A DNA stretch of 64,000 nucleotides from Amphiduros pacificus (lineage: Eukaryota; Annelida; Polychaeta; Phyllodocida; Hesionidae). Below are positions 9,654 through 21,033 of the stretch, piece after piece. Within the stretch, counting starts at the first letter, position 1, and each line of letters opens with the position of its first letter. Both the position numbers and the translations under genes were made by a program. The stretch covers positions 34,979,672 to 35,043,671 of the forward strand of contig OX439012.1 of the NCBI GenBank assembly GCA_949316495.1. The letters run 5' to 3'. The notes beneath the pieces are model-generated. The model saw only the letters and a program-made list of their open reading frames with translations, was not told where the DNA came from and did no database searches.

Positions 9654-12123
9654 TCAATTTCTCACATATAATAGTAGGCGACGTTTCTTGAGCATATCAT
9701 GGCAGGCTCTGGCAGTATATTTACAAATGTCATCATCATTCATCAAGGTTACAAATTTGTCTTGTTCTGACATATTGGTAAAATCATGTATAGTTTGTGC
9801 TACTGAATTAAATAAAATCTCTCGTTCTGCATTAAAAACTGGACATGACATCATAAAATGATACTCATCTTCAATATTACCATTATGGCACAATTCGCAT
9901 AACCTTTGCTCCAATGGCATTCCTTCGTATCTACCTGTTTCTATTCTCAATGGAGCAATACCACATCGTATGCTTGCAAAGCTTCTCCGCAAGCTCAAAG
10001 ACATAGGTCTCTGCAGATACATTTCAGTCTTATAAACATTTTTAAAGTTTCTATAAGTTCGTAACTTGTTAGTACCATTTCTCACTTCCTTAAACAAACT
10101 ATTTTTCCACATAGCCTCTGTTTGCGCAGATAAACAATTATCAATATCTCTGAGGACCAGCCCCTTAAATACACAATTTGTCGGCTCCTTGTACTGGGGT
10201 AAACCAAGGCTATCAAACATATTGAGGGTATGGTAGCACCAATTCTTACATCCACGCCCAGCCAAGTACAATGATTGTGTGAATACCTTGCTAGCAATTC
10301 TATTCTCACTTGTTTGGCTGAGGCGAATCCATAGTCTAGCTATACACATTTTCTGTCTATGTACTGGAGTCTTCCATCCCATATCTCCCTGCACAGCAGA
10401 GTTTGGAGCAAACTTTGAAACACCCATAAAAAATCTACATGCCCTATTCTGTACAGCATTGATGCAGCTAACATCACGGTGGCCCCAAATAGCGGCCGCA
10501 TACTCTATAATTGGTGCCACTAAGGAATCATACAATGTGCTAAAAACATCATGTGGCATACCTCCAAATGCCTTATGCTTTGCGATCAGAAGCCCAAGAG
10601 CACGGCCAGCTGACTTTGCCACAGTCTTTGCCATCTGATTTTTGTCTAGGTTTTCATTAAAATATACACCTAAATATTTGTAGGTATCAACAATATCAAT
10701 ACTAAAACCGGAGCATGAAAATTGAAACTCAGTTTTCCGTGCACTGGGGATTCTGAAATGTACCACCTTTGTCTTATCAGTATTCACAGAAAGTCTCCAC
10801 TGTCGGCACCAGTCAGACAAGGTATCAAGCATGGTTTGCAGTGATTCTGGACTATCTGCAATCAAGGCAATGTCATCAGCAAACATAAGTATACATAATT
10901 TATCACCATTGCCAATATCAACTCCCATGTTCAACATATTTATACCTTTTGCTAAGTCATTAATAAAAATGCTAAACAAAATTGGTGACAAAATACATCC
11001 TTGTTTGACACCCAATTGCACATTGAAATTGTTTCCATTAACCCTCACTGAGCATGATACATTTTCATACAGTGTCTTAATGGCCATGTACATATTACCG
11101 CATACACCAATGTCTCTTAACTTATCTAACAAACAATTTCTTTCTACTGTATCAAATGCTTTTTTCATGTCAACAAAGCACACAAAGGTAGATTGCCTTC
11201 TTTTATACCTGTTTTCTATTGTTGCCATCAGAGTATAAATATGATCAAGGCAGCTTCTCATTTTACGGAAGCCATTCTGTTCATCAACTAAAATTCCATT
11301 ATCTTCTAAAAACACATTCATACGGTTTTTCAATACAGTACAATACATCTTATACATATGACATGTTAACGTGATGCCTCGATAGTTCAAAGGTACTCTA
11401 AAATCATTGTCTGCTGCTTTTGGTATGGGATTAATTATCCCTTTCTGCCAGCAGCTTGGTATCACACCATGTTTAAAACATCTATTAAACAGTTTTACCA
11501 TAAATAGACAGATCATATCAGTTTTAAGTACTTCAGAGGGAATTCCATCTACACCAACAGCTTTACCATTTTTGGCAGCAAATATTGCTTTCTTTACCTC
11601 TTCAACTGTAATATCACTATTCATGTTACCATACACAATATCATTTCTCACACCCAAAGCATCCATTTCGCTTTCATACTTTTGCACTCTTGATTTGACC
11701 TTCTCTAAAAACTCTCCAGCAAACTCAGTACCATTCTTTTCAGAAAATAAAGATGAAAAGTCTTCCTTCCACCTTCCAAGTACCTCATTCAAGTTTCTCA
11801 TTACATTACCATCAGAATCATACACTTCCATTGGAATTCTTCTTTTCTTGTCATTCTGTACACCAATTTTACCAATTGATCTCCAAAACTTATTTGGGTC
11901 ACTTTCTCTTTCCTCTATCAACCTTTCCTGTTCATTTTTCCAAAACTGTCTTTTACACTTTTGCCTTTCTTTATCAAATACTTTGCTACATTGTACATAT
12001 TCTGATTTCAGAGACCTGCGCCTCGCACCCTCTGGACAGGATAGCCAATTATTCTCTGCTTGGCACATTTTCAGCCAAAGTTCCTCCACTGAAGCACACC
12101 ACCATGGTTGATTTTGCTTTTTA
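9654..12123 (-). CDS. LINE A ORF2, reverse transcriptase part
   Basis: This encodes the reverse transcriptase that copies the element RNA at the nicked target. Reading minus strand from 12123: a basic linker (PWWCASVEELW), NYRGITL, VDEQNGFRKMRSCLDH, FVCFVDMKKAFDTV (motif A), GVKQGCILSPILFSIFINDL, LMFADDIALIAD (catalytic ADD, about 10872-10890) and YKYLGVYF. The end carries a CX2CX9HX4C zinc-knuckle-like motif starting CELC and a basic tail. The frame is open throughout. The ATG at 12224 lies inside the inserted element and is not the true start; the protein really continues from the endonuclease part at 13401-14515. Confidence 0.9.
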
Positions 12124-13400
12124 CCCTCAGCCCCTGATGTAATCAGGCTGAGGGTATTGCAGTACTCCTGGCGTGGGTATGTATGTATGTATGTATGTAT
12201 GTCTGTAGCGAACATCCTTGTCATCGCGATAACTCAAGAACAAATGATGGCAGCTTCATGAAACTTGACACACATATGTATCTGGTAAAAACCTCGGACG
12301 AGTTCGATGGACAGCGACCTTGACCTATTTTTCAAGGTCACAGGGACAATTATGTGAAATCCCAAGAATCACAATAACTCAAGAACGAATGATGGTAGCT
12401 TTATGAGATTTGACACACATAAGTATCTGGTGAAGACCTCAGAATTTTCTCTATGAAACATGACCTTCACCTACTTTTCAAGGTCACAGGGACAATTATG
12501 TGAAATCATCTTGTCATCGCGATAACTCGAGAACAAATGATGGCAGCTTCATGAAACTTCACACACATAAGCATCTGGTGAAAACCTCGGACGAGTTTGA
12601 TGGACGGTGACCTTGACCTATTTTTCAAGGTCACAGGGACAATTATGTGAAATCCCAAGAAAAACTCAAGAACAAATGATGGCAGCTTAATGAGATTTGA
12701 CACCCATAAGCATCTGGTGAAGACCTCAGAATTGTTTCTATAAAACATGACCTTCACCTACTTTTCAAGGTCACAGGGACAATTATGTGAAATCATCCTT
12801 GTCATCGCGATAACACGAGAACTAATGATGGCAGCTTCATGAAACTTGACACACAAAAGCATCTGGTGAAAACCTCGGACGAGTTCAATGGACGGCGACC
12901 TTGACCTATTTTTCAAGGTCTCGGACAATTATGTGAAATCCCAAGAATCGCAATAACTCAAGAACGAATGATGGCAGCTTTATGAGATTTGACACACACA
13001 AGCATCTGGTGAAGACCTCAGAATTTTTTCTATGAAACATGACCTTCACCTACTTTTCAAGGTCACAGGGACAATTATGTGAAATCATCCTTGTCATCGT
13101 GATAACTCAAGAACAAATGATGGCAGCTTCATGAAAATTGACACACATATGCATCTGGGATGACTCCAGATGAGTTTGATGGACGGTGACCTTAACCTGC
13201 TTTTCAAGGTCACCGGCCCATATCAATAATTCTAGAGTAAATGATGACAGTTTCATGATACTTGACACACCTAAGCTATCAAAGGAAGTAGATGTTATGG
13301 TTTTTTTTACCCCTGCATCAATTTGCCTTGGTGCAGTGATGGTTTGTTCACAAATATTGTGTGGAGCGAATGTTGTGCAATGAGTTACCAGGGCTGAGGG
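12124..13400. mobile_element. Helitron/HINE-like satellite-bearing element
   Basis: A 1277-bp insertion splits LINE A ORF2. Its ends are perfect 10-bp inverted repeats (CCCTCAGCCC/GGGCTGAGGG). A subterminal hairpin (ATCAGGCTGAGGG with CCCTCAGCCCCTGAT) lies next to the left end, followed by a (GTAT)n microsatellite (12177-12202) and seven to eight ~145-bp repeats. There is no target duplication: flanks are A on the left and T on the right, and the LINE frame reads on directly across the site (CIN then KKQNQPWW). This matches the layout of Helentron-associated (HINE, pearl-type) elements known from bivalves and other animals. No coding capacity. Confidence 0.75.
12203..13260. repeat. ~145-bp repeat array, alternating 143/149-bp units
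   Basis: The word ATAACTC occurs at about 12229, 12373, 12522, 12661, 12810, 12953, 13102 and 13226, giving spacings of 144, 149, 139, 149, 143, 149 and 124. Alternate units resemble each other more closely, so the array has a ~292-bp dimer structure. Shared words are AATGATGGCAGCTT, TTTTCAAGGTCACAGGGACA and ACAATTATGTGAAATC. Confidence 0.9.
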
Positions 13401-14515
13401 TTGATGCATCTCTGATGCCTATGTTTACTTTTTCTAATCTTTTTCTGTACACCTGTGTATATCTTAATTGTTTTACAAGGCAGTATCCTGTCCATCTCCT
13501 TGTTAACCATACCACAAAACTCTTCATATATGTCATTAATCTCTTCTTGATTATTCTGCACCTCCTCTAACCTAAACACAGTGTGTTCCAATAGCTGAAC
13601 AACATTTTCATCAGACATAAAATCATTTGGCACATTACTTACATCAAATTTATGTACTTCTTTATAGGAATTATCAGTTTCATCGTCCATTTCCTGTGTT
13701 TCACCAACATCAAAATCCCAGCATAATATACTATGATCAGGTGGCCTTTCAATCATGTTACCAGTCACCTCCATCATCTTTGACATTCGATACACATTAA
13801 AATTGGTAAACTTGCTGAGCTGATCATGCGGTACAATACAATAGTCTACCACACTTCGTCCTGTTGCACCAACCCTTGTGAAGTCATTGCAAACATAGTT
13901 ACGACCATTCAAAACACAGCAGTTACTACTTATGAGGAAGTCCAGTAACATATCACCATATGTATTGATATCATAATCTACAACATCTCTTTCTGGTAAC
14001 TCATCAACTCCTTCTATATAATCAGTTTCATTACCAATTCTACTATTAAGATCACCACATATATACATTGGTCCTATATTCTGATACATGTACATTTTTC
14101 CAAGAAGAGATTCATAAAAATCATTACCATCTGAGCCTCTACATGAGTTTTGCGGAACAAGATATGTAACACAAGCAGTAAACATTGTATGGGTTTTTTG
14201 GCTTGTAAATTTAAGCCACAACATTCCTTCATATTCATTGTCAATTTTTTCCACACAGTAGTTTGCCAATATTCTGTCATGCACTAAGAAACCTACTCCA
14301 CCAGAACCTCTCTTTGCCGTTTTTCTGATCCACTGTCTATTTTGGCCATACCATTTATGATTGTCCACTTCTAGCTTCTGTCTTTCTTTCAAGAAAGTTT
14401 CAGCCACACCGATAATATCACAGTTTACAAACTCTAAACATTCTTTTCTAAACCTATAATTGTCAGAATTTTTATTTAGACAAAACGAGTTAACGTTCCA
14501 AAACCCGCATTTCAC
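13401..14515 (-). CDS. LINE A ORF2, endonuclease part
   Basis: This encodes the APE-type endonuclease of LINE A. Reading from 14515: GFWNVNSFCLN (first strand, catalytic Asn), CDIIGVAETFL (catalytic Glu), RGSGGVGFLVHD, MYICGDLNSRIGN (GDxN motif), SVVDYCIVP and PPDHSILCWDF (DH motif). The frame starts directly after the ORF1 TAG with GTG, and there is no in-frame ATG before the first catalytic strand. That suggests stop read-through or re-initiation rather than an independent AUG start. It ends where the Helitron-like element begins. Confidence 0.9.
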
Positions 14516-15307
14516 CTATCTTCCAGTTGGTTGCTTTGATATCACTTTTCTACCTTTTAGGTACAGTTTGTCTTTTGCCACAGCATTTATGATGTTTCTC
14601 ATGTTGTTTTCTTGATGTCTGTCCTTCTGTGGCCTGTCAATATCTATGTACACTTTCTTGTATTGTTCCTTATCCTTTAATCCCACTTTCCTCTTCATTA
14701 CCTTGGGGATCATATCTGGTGTCTTAACTGTGGCGATGATAACTCTGGCATATGACCTTTTGACCTTTGGATCACCAGCTCTCTTTGCATCATCAATGTC
14801 AACTTCATTTTCTCTCAAACCAAGACCTTCAGTGAAAAGCATCTTAACCCTCTCACATGTGCTTTCACCTTCAGTCTCTGGCAAGTTCTTGATTACCAGC
14901 TTCCTTGTACTGGCACTGGCAGCTTCTGCATACGTCTTTTGTTGTGCTTCAATCTCCTTTTGTTTCTCCTCAAGTCTATCACTTTTTCTGTCACGCTCCA
15001 GTTGGCTACTCTCTATCTGAGATAACCTGTCTTCTAGCTTCTTTAACTCAGCTTTCATCTCTTTCCTAACAACATCCATTTCTTTCTGCACAGCCTGCCT
15101 TACAATATCACCAATAGTAGCACTTATGGTTGCAGTAATATCTTGTTTCATTGAATCAAATTTAACATCCAGACTGTCTTGGAACTGCTGGAAATGCAGT
15201 TTGAGATCAGAAGCATCAGATCCAACTGCCTCATCACTAGATACATCCACATCACTAGATGCCTCTGCACCACCTTTGTGTCTTCTAGTATTCATTTTGT
15301 CCTTCAT
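14516..15307 (-). CDS. LINE A ORF1, coiled-coil/RRM-like RNA-binding protein
   Basis: The 263-residue ORF starts at an ATG (MKDKMNTRRHKGG) that aligns with the start of LINE B ORF1 (MKEKVTTRK). The first ~34 residues are Ser/Asp-rich. A long charged coiled coil spans about 35-128, followed by an RRM-like fold at about 136-222 (KLVIKNLPE as an RNP2-like strand) and a basic C-terminal region to residue 263. ORF1 proteins of this build form trimers and bind element RNA as chaperones. It ends in TAG, and ORF2 continues in the same frame. Intact. Confidence 0.9.
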   Translation of the reverse strand: MKDKMNTRRHKGGAEASSDVDVSSDEAVGSDASDLKLHFQQFQDSLDVKFDSMKQDITATISATIGDIVRQAVQKEMDVVRKEMKAELKKLEDRLSQIESSQLERDRKSDRLEEKQKEIEAQQKTYAEAASASTRKLVIKNLPETEGESTCERVKMLFTEGLGLRENEVDIDDAKRAGDPKVKRSYARVIIATVKTPDMIPKVMKRKVGLKDKEQYKKVYIDIDRPQKDRHQENNMRNIINAVAKDKLYLKGRKVISKQPTGR

Positions 15308-15353
15308 TTAGCAGCCAACACACAGCCAAGCAGTGGGACCAGCAGGGGAACCA

Positions 15354-16426
15354 GATATATTATTAAATAGATTGGAAAAAAGATGTGGCATTACAGGCAC
15401 TGCCTTGAAATGGTTCAGATCCTATTTATCAAATAGAAAACAATGTGTTACAATTGATGGTAAAAGATCTGAAAATATGAATATTAAATATGGCGTCCCT
15501 CAGGGCTCTGTTCTGGGACCTTTATTATTTACAGCATACATGGAGCCTTTATCAGATATTATTGGTAACTATGGTCTCAGGCATCATATCTATGCTGATG
15601 ATAGAAACTAGAAATAAGAGATTGAAAATTGTATTACAAAGGTTAAAAAAATCCTAATAGATAAAATGAAGATAAATGATGGAAATGCTTTTATGTGGTA
15701 AAAGCTGTGATTTTAGGAAAAATAATGTACCAAATGAAATTATGGTTGGTGAAACTAAAATTCCTAGATCAAATACAGTTAAGGATCTTGGGGTTATCCT
15801 AGATCAAGAATTATCTATGAAACCACAAATCAGGAAAATGTGTAAAAATGGTTTTTTCCATGTTAAGAATTTGGCACATATCAGAAATTGTTTGGATGAA
15901 AGGCCTGCAAATACCCTGGCTCATGCTTTTGTTACTTCCACCCTGGACTATGGAAATGCACTTCTTGCTGGTCTGCCAGGGTGTGAGATAACCAAACTGC
16001 AGAAATTACAGAATGCCGCAGCCAGAGTGGTGGGTAGACTTAGAAAAAGAGATCACATTACACAAAAGCTGATGGATCTGCATTGGTTACCTGTTGAGGC
16101 TAGGATTGACTTTAAGATATCCTTACTGACGTAGAAGGTGCAAAATGGCTTTGCCCCACAATACCTATCTCAGTTATTAAATTATAAAGACCGGCGATCA
16201 AATGATAAGAATGAATACATGGTACCTAGGACTAATTTAAAATTATATGGAGACAGGGCATTCATGGTATATGCGCCAGGAAATTGGAATGCCCTGCCCC
16301 TTGAGGTGAAAAACTGTAAAACAGTGGACACTTTCAAGAAAAAGCTTAAGACGTTTCTATATAGAAAGCATTATCTCGGAAAAAGCGCTATGAGTAGACC
16401 TGGTCTGGTATAGTGCTATATAAATC

Positions 16427-16494
<68 letters not shown>
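15354..16494 (+). pseudogene. LINE D reverse transcriptase C-terminal part and 3' end
   Basis: After the LINE A junction the CR1-like frame resumes: DILLNRLEKRCGITGTALKW, YGVPQGSVLGPLLFTAYMEP and IYADDRN (active site, YADD with altered context, about 15590-15610). It continues in broken frames through DLGVILDQELSMKPQIRKMC, LDYGNALLAGLP and FMVYAPGNWNALPLEVKNC. It ends with YRKHYLG, a short 3' UTR and an (ATT)n tail. At least two in-frame stops or shifts (about 15610 and 16134) make it dead. Confidence 0.85.
16428..16494 (+). repeat. (ATT)n 3' tail of LINE D
   Basis: About 22 ATT units follow the LINE D 3' UTR directly, as is usual for CR1/L2-like LINEs. Confidence 0.85.
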
Positions 16495-16495
<1 letters not shown>

Positions 16496-17488
16496 ATGTA
16501 AATAATCACATTCCTTAGGATAACACAATCTCAGAACAACAAAAATCACGAAATTATATTAATTAGAACCAATTTTACAGCTGATTAAAGGTTTTAAGAT
16601 CAAGGTGAAGTATTTTCTAATGGAAATGGTAGAAAAAGAATTGGCCGTGTCTGACGTCACCCCCATAAAATCTCCAAAATGTTTGGTACAAAAAACGCTT
16701 GGTTTTTTTGTCAAAACTAGAACAACTATAAATCTAGCATACACAGTAATTTTGTTGATGTCTGAGATACCATTAACATTGACATCATTAAGTGTCAAAA
16801 TATTAAATACCTTAAGCCTATATAATGGACAGATTTGTTTGTTTATTTGTTTGGGGTTTTATATCACCTCCAACATTATTTCAGTCATTTTGTGATGAGA
16901 CCTACTTGTAACAGATATAGTGCTTCCTCACTGAATCATCATGTCACAGGTCCTCCACATGACAACCCACCAAGATGTTGAATAGAAGCACAGTATATGA
17001 ATCAATAAGAATTGTAGATGATTAAAACAATACCCAATACAATCATTTGTAATTGTCACAATTGTTGTGTTGAAAAGATGAAGTACTATAGGCCACCAAA
17101 GCTATGGACTTAACTAAACAAGATCTTCTCGATAAAATGGATCATAGCATCATACACGAGTTAAAAAATTACCTGTGAATTAATATCTCAGGTATCAACT
17201 TTATATTTGGCCTATACAGTTACAGTGTCAGAATATGACTGCAGAGTCAGGGTATATCATATTATTGATATCACATGTAGCCTTGTCTGTATTTGTATAT
17301 ATTTTTATATCTAGAATAAAATAATATCCATTTTATCTTTTATTCTACCTTTCCTGATATCGTCTATACTGCATATCAATAACAATTTGAAAGAAACACA
17401 TATTTTTAAATGTTCCATTCATAAATAAATGAGAATATTGTGAGAAGAATTTTTTTCAATTGTAATTCATTTAATGTTTCTATTTCAG
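16495..17488. other. Gene-free stretch with SINE fragment
   Basis: AT-rich DNA with one CRE octamer (16652-16659) and a truncated SINE (16832-16970). If the candidate exon at 17489 is real, this would be intron ending in TTTCTATTTCAG. No other coding signal. Confidence 0.4.
16832..16970 (-). mobile_element. SINE, 5'-truncated
   Basis: The 3' half of the SINE in reverse orientation: GTTTGTTTATTTGTTTGGGG, then TTTTATATCACC, ATTATTTCAGTCATTTTGTG and AGACCTACTTG, ending at ACATGACAACCCACC. The tRNA-like head is absent. Confidence 0.85.
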
Positions 17489-17555
17489 AGAGAGTGAAGT
17501 CCCTGCGGTGACACCAGGAGATGAGAAAACCTATAGAACTTCAAAGCCTATATGA
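17489..17555 (+). CDS. Possible terminal exon (weak)
   Basis: A good acceptor (TTTCTATTTCAG ending 17488) is followed by an open stretch. With one base finishing the previous codon, it reads ESEVPAVTPGDEKTYRTSKP then I and a TGA stop (17553-17555). The stop lies in the first three bases of the TIR element that starts at 17553. I do not recognise the peptide and no upstream exon was found. Chance is a fair alternative. Confidence 0.18.
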
Positions 17556-19571
17556 GCCAGAATCTCGAGTCCTGTGATTTATGTTACGTCAGAACAAAGG
17601 ATGAATTTTTAAAAATGTACTGAATGTAATCAGTACTTTATAATTCCATAATTTCAACTTCGTATGTAAGAGATAATTTATCATGTAAATATTAGAAATA
17701 TCATTATCAAACCTTTTTTTATTCCTGTTAATCCGAGAAAATAGGGGACAAATTCATGAAAAATTATGTCTTCTATTTACGATGCCTGTATAAATGGTGT
17801 TTTTTTCTATATTTTTTATTGGTGAAATGAATCAAACTTGGTTTTCTTTTTAAAAAGATAATATAAGAATCAACATTTAATTCAAGATTGCACTTATTTA
17901 ATAAAAATTTCAGCTGAAAAACATCTTAGAAAAATGCCATGTACGACGTAACATTTTGTGTCCACTTTGTTACGTTTGGGGACTCCTGTGTAGTGAGGTA
18001 AAATATTTCAGAACACCACCTGACCTGGATGTCTTATCAATATGATGCCATTCTGGTGCAAAAATATGCTGGTGAAGTCAAATATTTTTTAGCTTAATTC
18101 TCTGAAAAGTGCATATTTCTTCTTTACAATTCTTTGGTGTCAGAATGTTACATCTGGGACTTTTTATATAATGTTAAAAATAAAAACTTTATACTATTTT
18201 TTCACCCACCAAAAAAGGTTACTACAATTTTATAACTTTCCACAAGTTGGTACTTCAGAGCTGTTTTGTGGCAGTTTCAACTGGTGAGAAAATTGATTGC
18301 TACATCCTGTTATGAATATCAAAACATCACAAAAAGGATATTTACAATCCATAGAATCTTATAAAATGTGTATTAGATGCCGGTTTAGTAGGTTTACTCT
18401 CATAATCCACTGAAAGATATGAAGCATGTTTCTCTAAAACCTCAAACAAGATCATTGAAAAAAATATTCCTGGGTGTCCTCTGTTACGTTGGTTTCCCTT
18501 TTTAAATGAAAAGTAAGATTAGAATAAAACTTTGATCATTATTCGTGTCCTATCTTTAAGTGAAGATGAAAAAACATTGTGACAAAAATCCTGATATTTT
18601 GTTTCTACAATTATATGTTTCTTTATGAATTGTAACATTGATGTAACATTGGACACAAAAGGTATTGAAGTTGTATGGAGTCCCTGCTACATTGGTCCAT
18701 ATCACACATTGATAACAGACCAAATGTAAAGCAATGACACTGAACTACAAATCGATATAGCATAGATACTGTAGAAAAATTATGAGAATTTCAGGTCATC
18801 TTCTCAAAGCATTTTTGTGAAATATTGTAACACCAGTGCTTGATGTAACAAGGTCTCCATATTGTATGTATTCCATGGTGTACATGTTATACTAGTGTTT
18901 GCATTTCTCCAGACACAATTTTGTCACATATTTTATAAGTTAAATTGATTAGGTGCGAAATTTTAAGATCTGTCCACTCTAACTATTAATGAATCATTTA
19001 TAACCCTCATATATTTATCAACCCCTACTTCTCCAGATGTAACACAGGACAACAAAATGAAGAATTCTTTTTTTATGAATAATGATGAGGCATCACTAAA
19101 CCTAATACAAGAAAAATACATCCCAGGAGCAAGCAACAAAACAATGTCTTGCCAATAAACAGGTCTCTTATAGAGAATAAAGAATTCTCATTCAAACTTT
19201 CATTTGGTGTCTTTGTTACATCTGCATATGATTGTTGATTTTTTTGGCCATTGAAATGTATTAAATTCAATCTAAAGTGTTTAAAGGATAAAAAGACATC
19301 CTTTTTAAAAATAAATACACTTATTTTTTTATGAGATTTATATGCTTTTAATATATATTTTTGAGTCCATGTTACATCAGGGACCTTTAATTTTTTTTTC
19401 TATTTTCATTGTGATCAACATTTGGAACTATCTTCTCATGATGATTTATGAATGAGTTACACTTTCCTGCAATCATAAAAGCCAATGTTGTTGCTTTAAA
19501 CATATTTTGAAATTGCTAAAAATTGATGTCCCAGATGTAACAAAAATCACAGTACTGCAGATTCTGGCTCA
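17553..19571. mobile_element. 2.0-kb non-coding TIR element with internal motif copies
   Basis: Inverted ends of 40 bp match at about 34 positions; both begin TGAGCCAGAATCT and reach TGTTAC(A/G)TC near their inner edge. TA flanks both sides (17551-17552, 19572-19573), consistent with a TA target duplication. The inner-end motif TGTTACATCTGGGAC recurs inside in both orientations: clear matches at about 17966, 18145, 18480, 18842, 19035, 19213 and 19369, weaker ones near 17946, 18650 and 18695. No open frame of note; AT-rich. I read it as a non-autonomous DNA transposon with many putative transposase-binding repeats. Superfamily unknown. Confidence 0.65.
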
Positions 19572-19913
19572 TATGGTGATTTGCAATATTGCGTCTCTGA
19601 TACTCAAACACCATTGAAATATCACTTCAAAGACGATGATGACAGTTTACTTCTGTATGTCTCTGTGTACGCTGTATAATTATGCTGTTTTTTGTTATCA
19701 TTTTAACCAAATATTTGTAATGATCAATATGGTCAGGAATATATGTGATCCAGTGGTTTCAACATATTGTTATTAATAAGATATTTGTTTTAAAATAATA
19801 ATGTGATGATTGATTCACTCACGGGACCCACTGAAATCATACATGAACAAAGACGCCTCCTAGCGGTAAAAATATAAATATATGCGTATGTGAATCTCGT
19901 CCCACAATCACCC

Positions 19914-20122
19914 CGCATTCGCCTCATGTTCACCTCATATTCGTCTGATATTCACCTCATATTCGCCTCATATTCACCTCATATTCGTCTGATATTCACC
20001 TCATATTCGCCTCATATTCGTCTCATATTCACCTCATGTTCGCCTCATATTCGCCTCATATTCGTCTCATATTCGCCTCATATTCACCTCATATTCGTCT
20101 CATATTCGCCTCATGTTCAGTT
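19914..20122. repeat. 11-bp minisatellite
   Basis: About 19 units of ATTC(A/G)(C/T)CTCAT in tandem, with variants ATTCGTCTGAT and ATGTTCACCTC. Confidence 0.9.
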
Positions 20123-20536
20123 TGGAACCTTTGCAAACAAGCTGTGTTCATGTCATTTAATGCCAGTTTTCACAGAGGATTTTCCCCTTTGGTTGACTAG
20201 TTGTGCTCCGATGTATTATTATCTTGTATCTGTACAACAATTTCTTTGATCAAAAGAACAATGACATGATTTGCTTGGATTGAAAATGATAATTTCAATC
20301 AACACACCCTCCCAAACCCCATTGTACAATGTTAGATTTGCCATGACAGACGAATTTCCGATTTTTGGCATATCTGTGACAATTATCATGCCTATCACAT
20401 CTTGAAAAGTAGATTTGTGAATTTTATGTCAATTAATGCAAATGCTATGTTTCAAATGATTTATTGGCTGTCATAATGTGTTGATGATGATGATGTGGCA
20501 AAAGTCGGAAATTCGTCTGCCATTGCAAATTTAACA

Positions 20537-20627
20537 TGATGATGAAGATGATGATGATGATGAAGATGATGATAATGATGATGATGATGATGATAATGAT
20601 GATGATGAAGATGATGATGATGATGAA

Positions 20628-20659
<32 letters not shown>
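20537..20659. repeat. (ATG/GAT)n microsatellite
   Basis: GATGATGAA-type trinucleotide repeats run for about 120 bases with occasional AAG and AAT interruptions. Confidence 0.95.
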
Positions 20660-21033
20660 GCTATTATATAAAAAATCGGAAATATATTTTTGAAGAAATC
20701 ATGTGTTTACTACAATGCATTTCCATGTGAAAACTATGAATTGTTATTAATTTATTAAAGAAATTGCATATACACTCCAGACTGGTAGCTTGTCCATTTC
20801 TTCATTATATATTCCTGAAGTATGCAGTCTTATGTGAAATGTAATCATGAACACGGACAACATTAACAGCGTGACAATAGGTCGTGGAAATCAGCCCCCC
20901 ACTGAATGCAAATTAAGGGAACCGGCCGGAAACTGTCCCGTCTGAAAATAGATTAGTAGGCCACGATGGTTCACTTGACCCCCAATATTGTACACTGTAT
21001 GTATTGGAAGTTCTCAGCATATGTTAACAGTTC

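Larger units (their letters stand above)
9388..15353 (-). mobile_element. LINE A: two-ORF non-LTR retrotransposon, inserted in LINE D
   Basis: It reads 5' to 3' on the minus strand: ORF1 15307-14516, in-frame TAG, ORF2 14515-9654 (split by a Helitron-like insertion at 12124-13400), a short 3' UTR and a (TGTCAG)n tail ending at 9388. The 5' UTR is at most about 46 bp. Both junctions show GATATA (9382-9387 and 15354-15359). LINE D lacks about 29 codons across the junction, so the insertion came with a deletion or the target duplication is only 6 bp. Clade not assigned; LINE B at 50310 is a clear relative. Confidence 0.9.
19572..21033. other. Gene-free stretch with two simple arrays
   Basis: It contains the 11-bp array (19914-20122) and the ATG microsatellite (20537-20659). 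No coding region was recognised. The 119-residue frame over the 11-bp array is a repeat artefact. Confidence 0.5.

Noticed and set aside
12136-12224. ATG at 12224 as the start of the LINE A reverse transcriptase
   Set aside because: This ATG and the following ~30 codons lie in the inserted Helitron-like element. The genuine frame enters from the endonuclease part.
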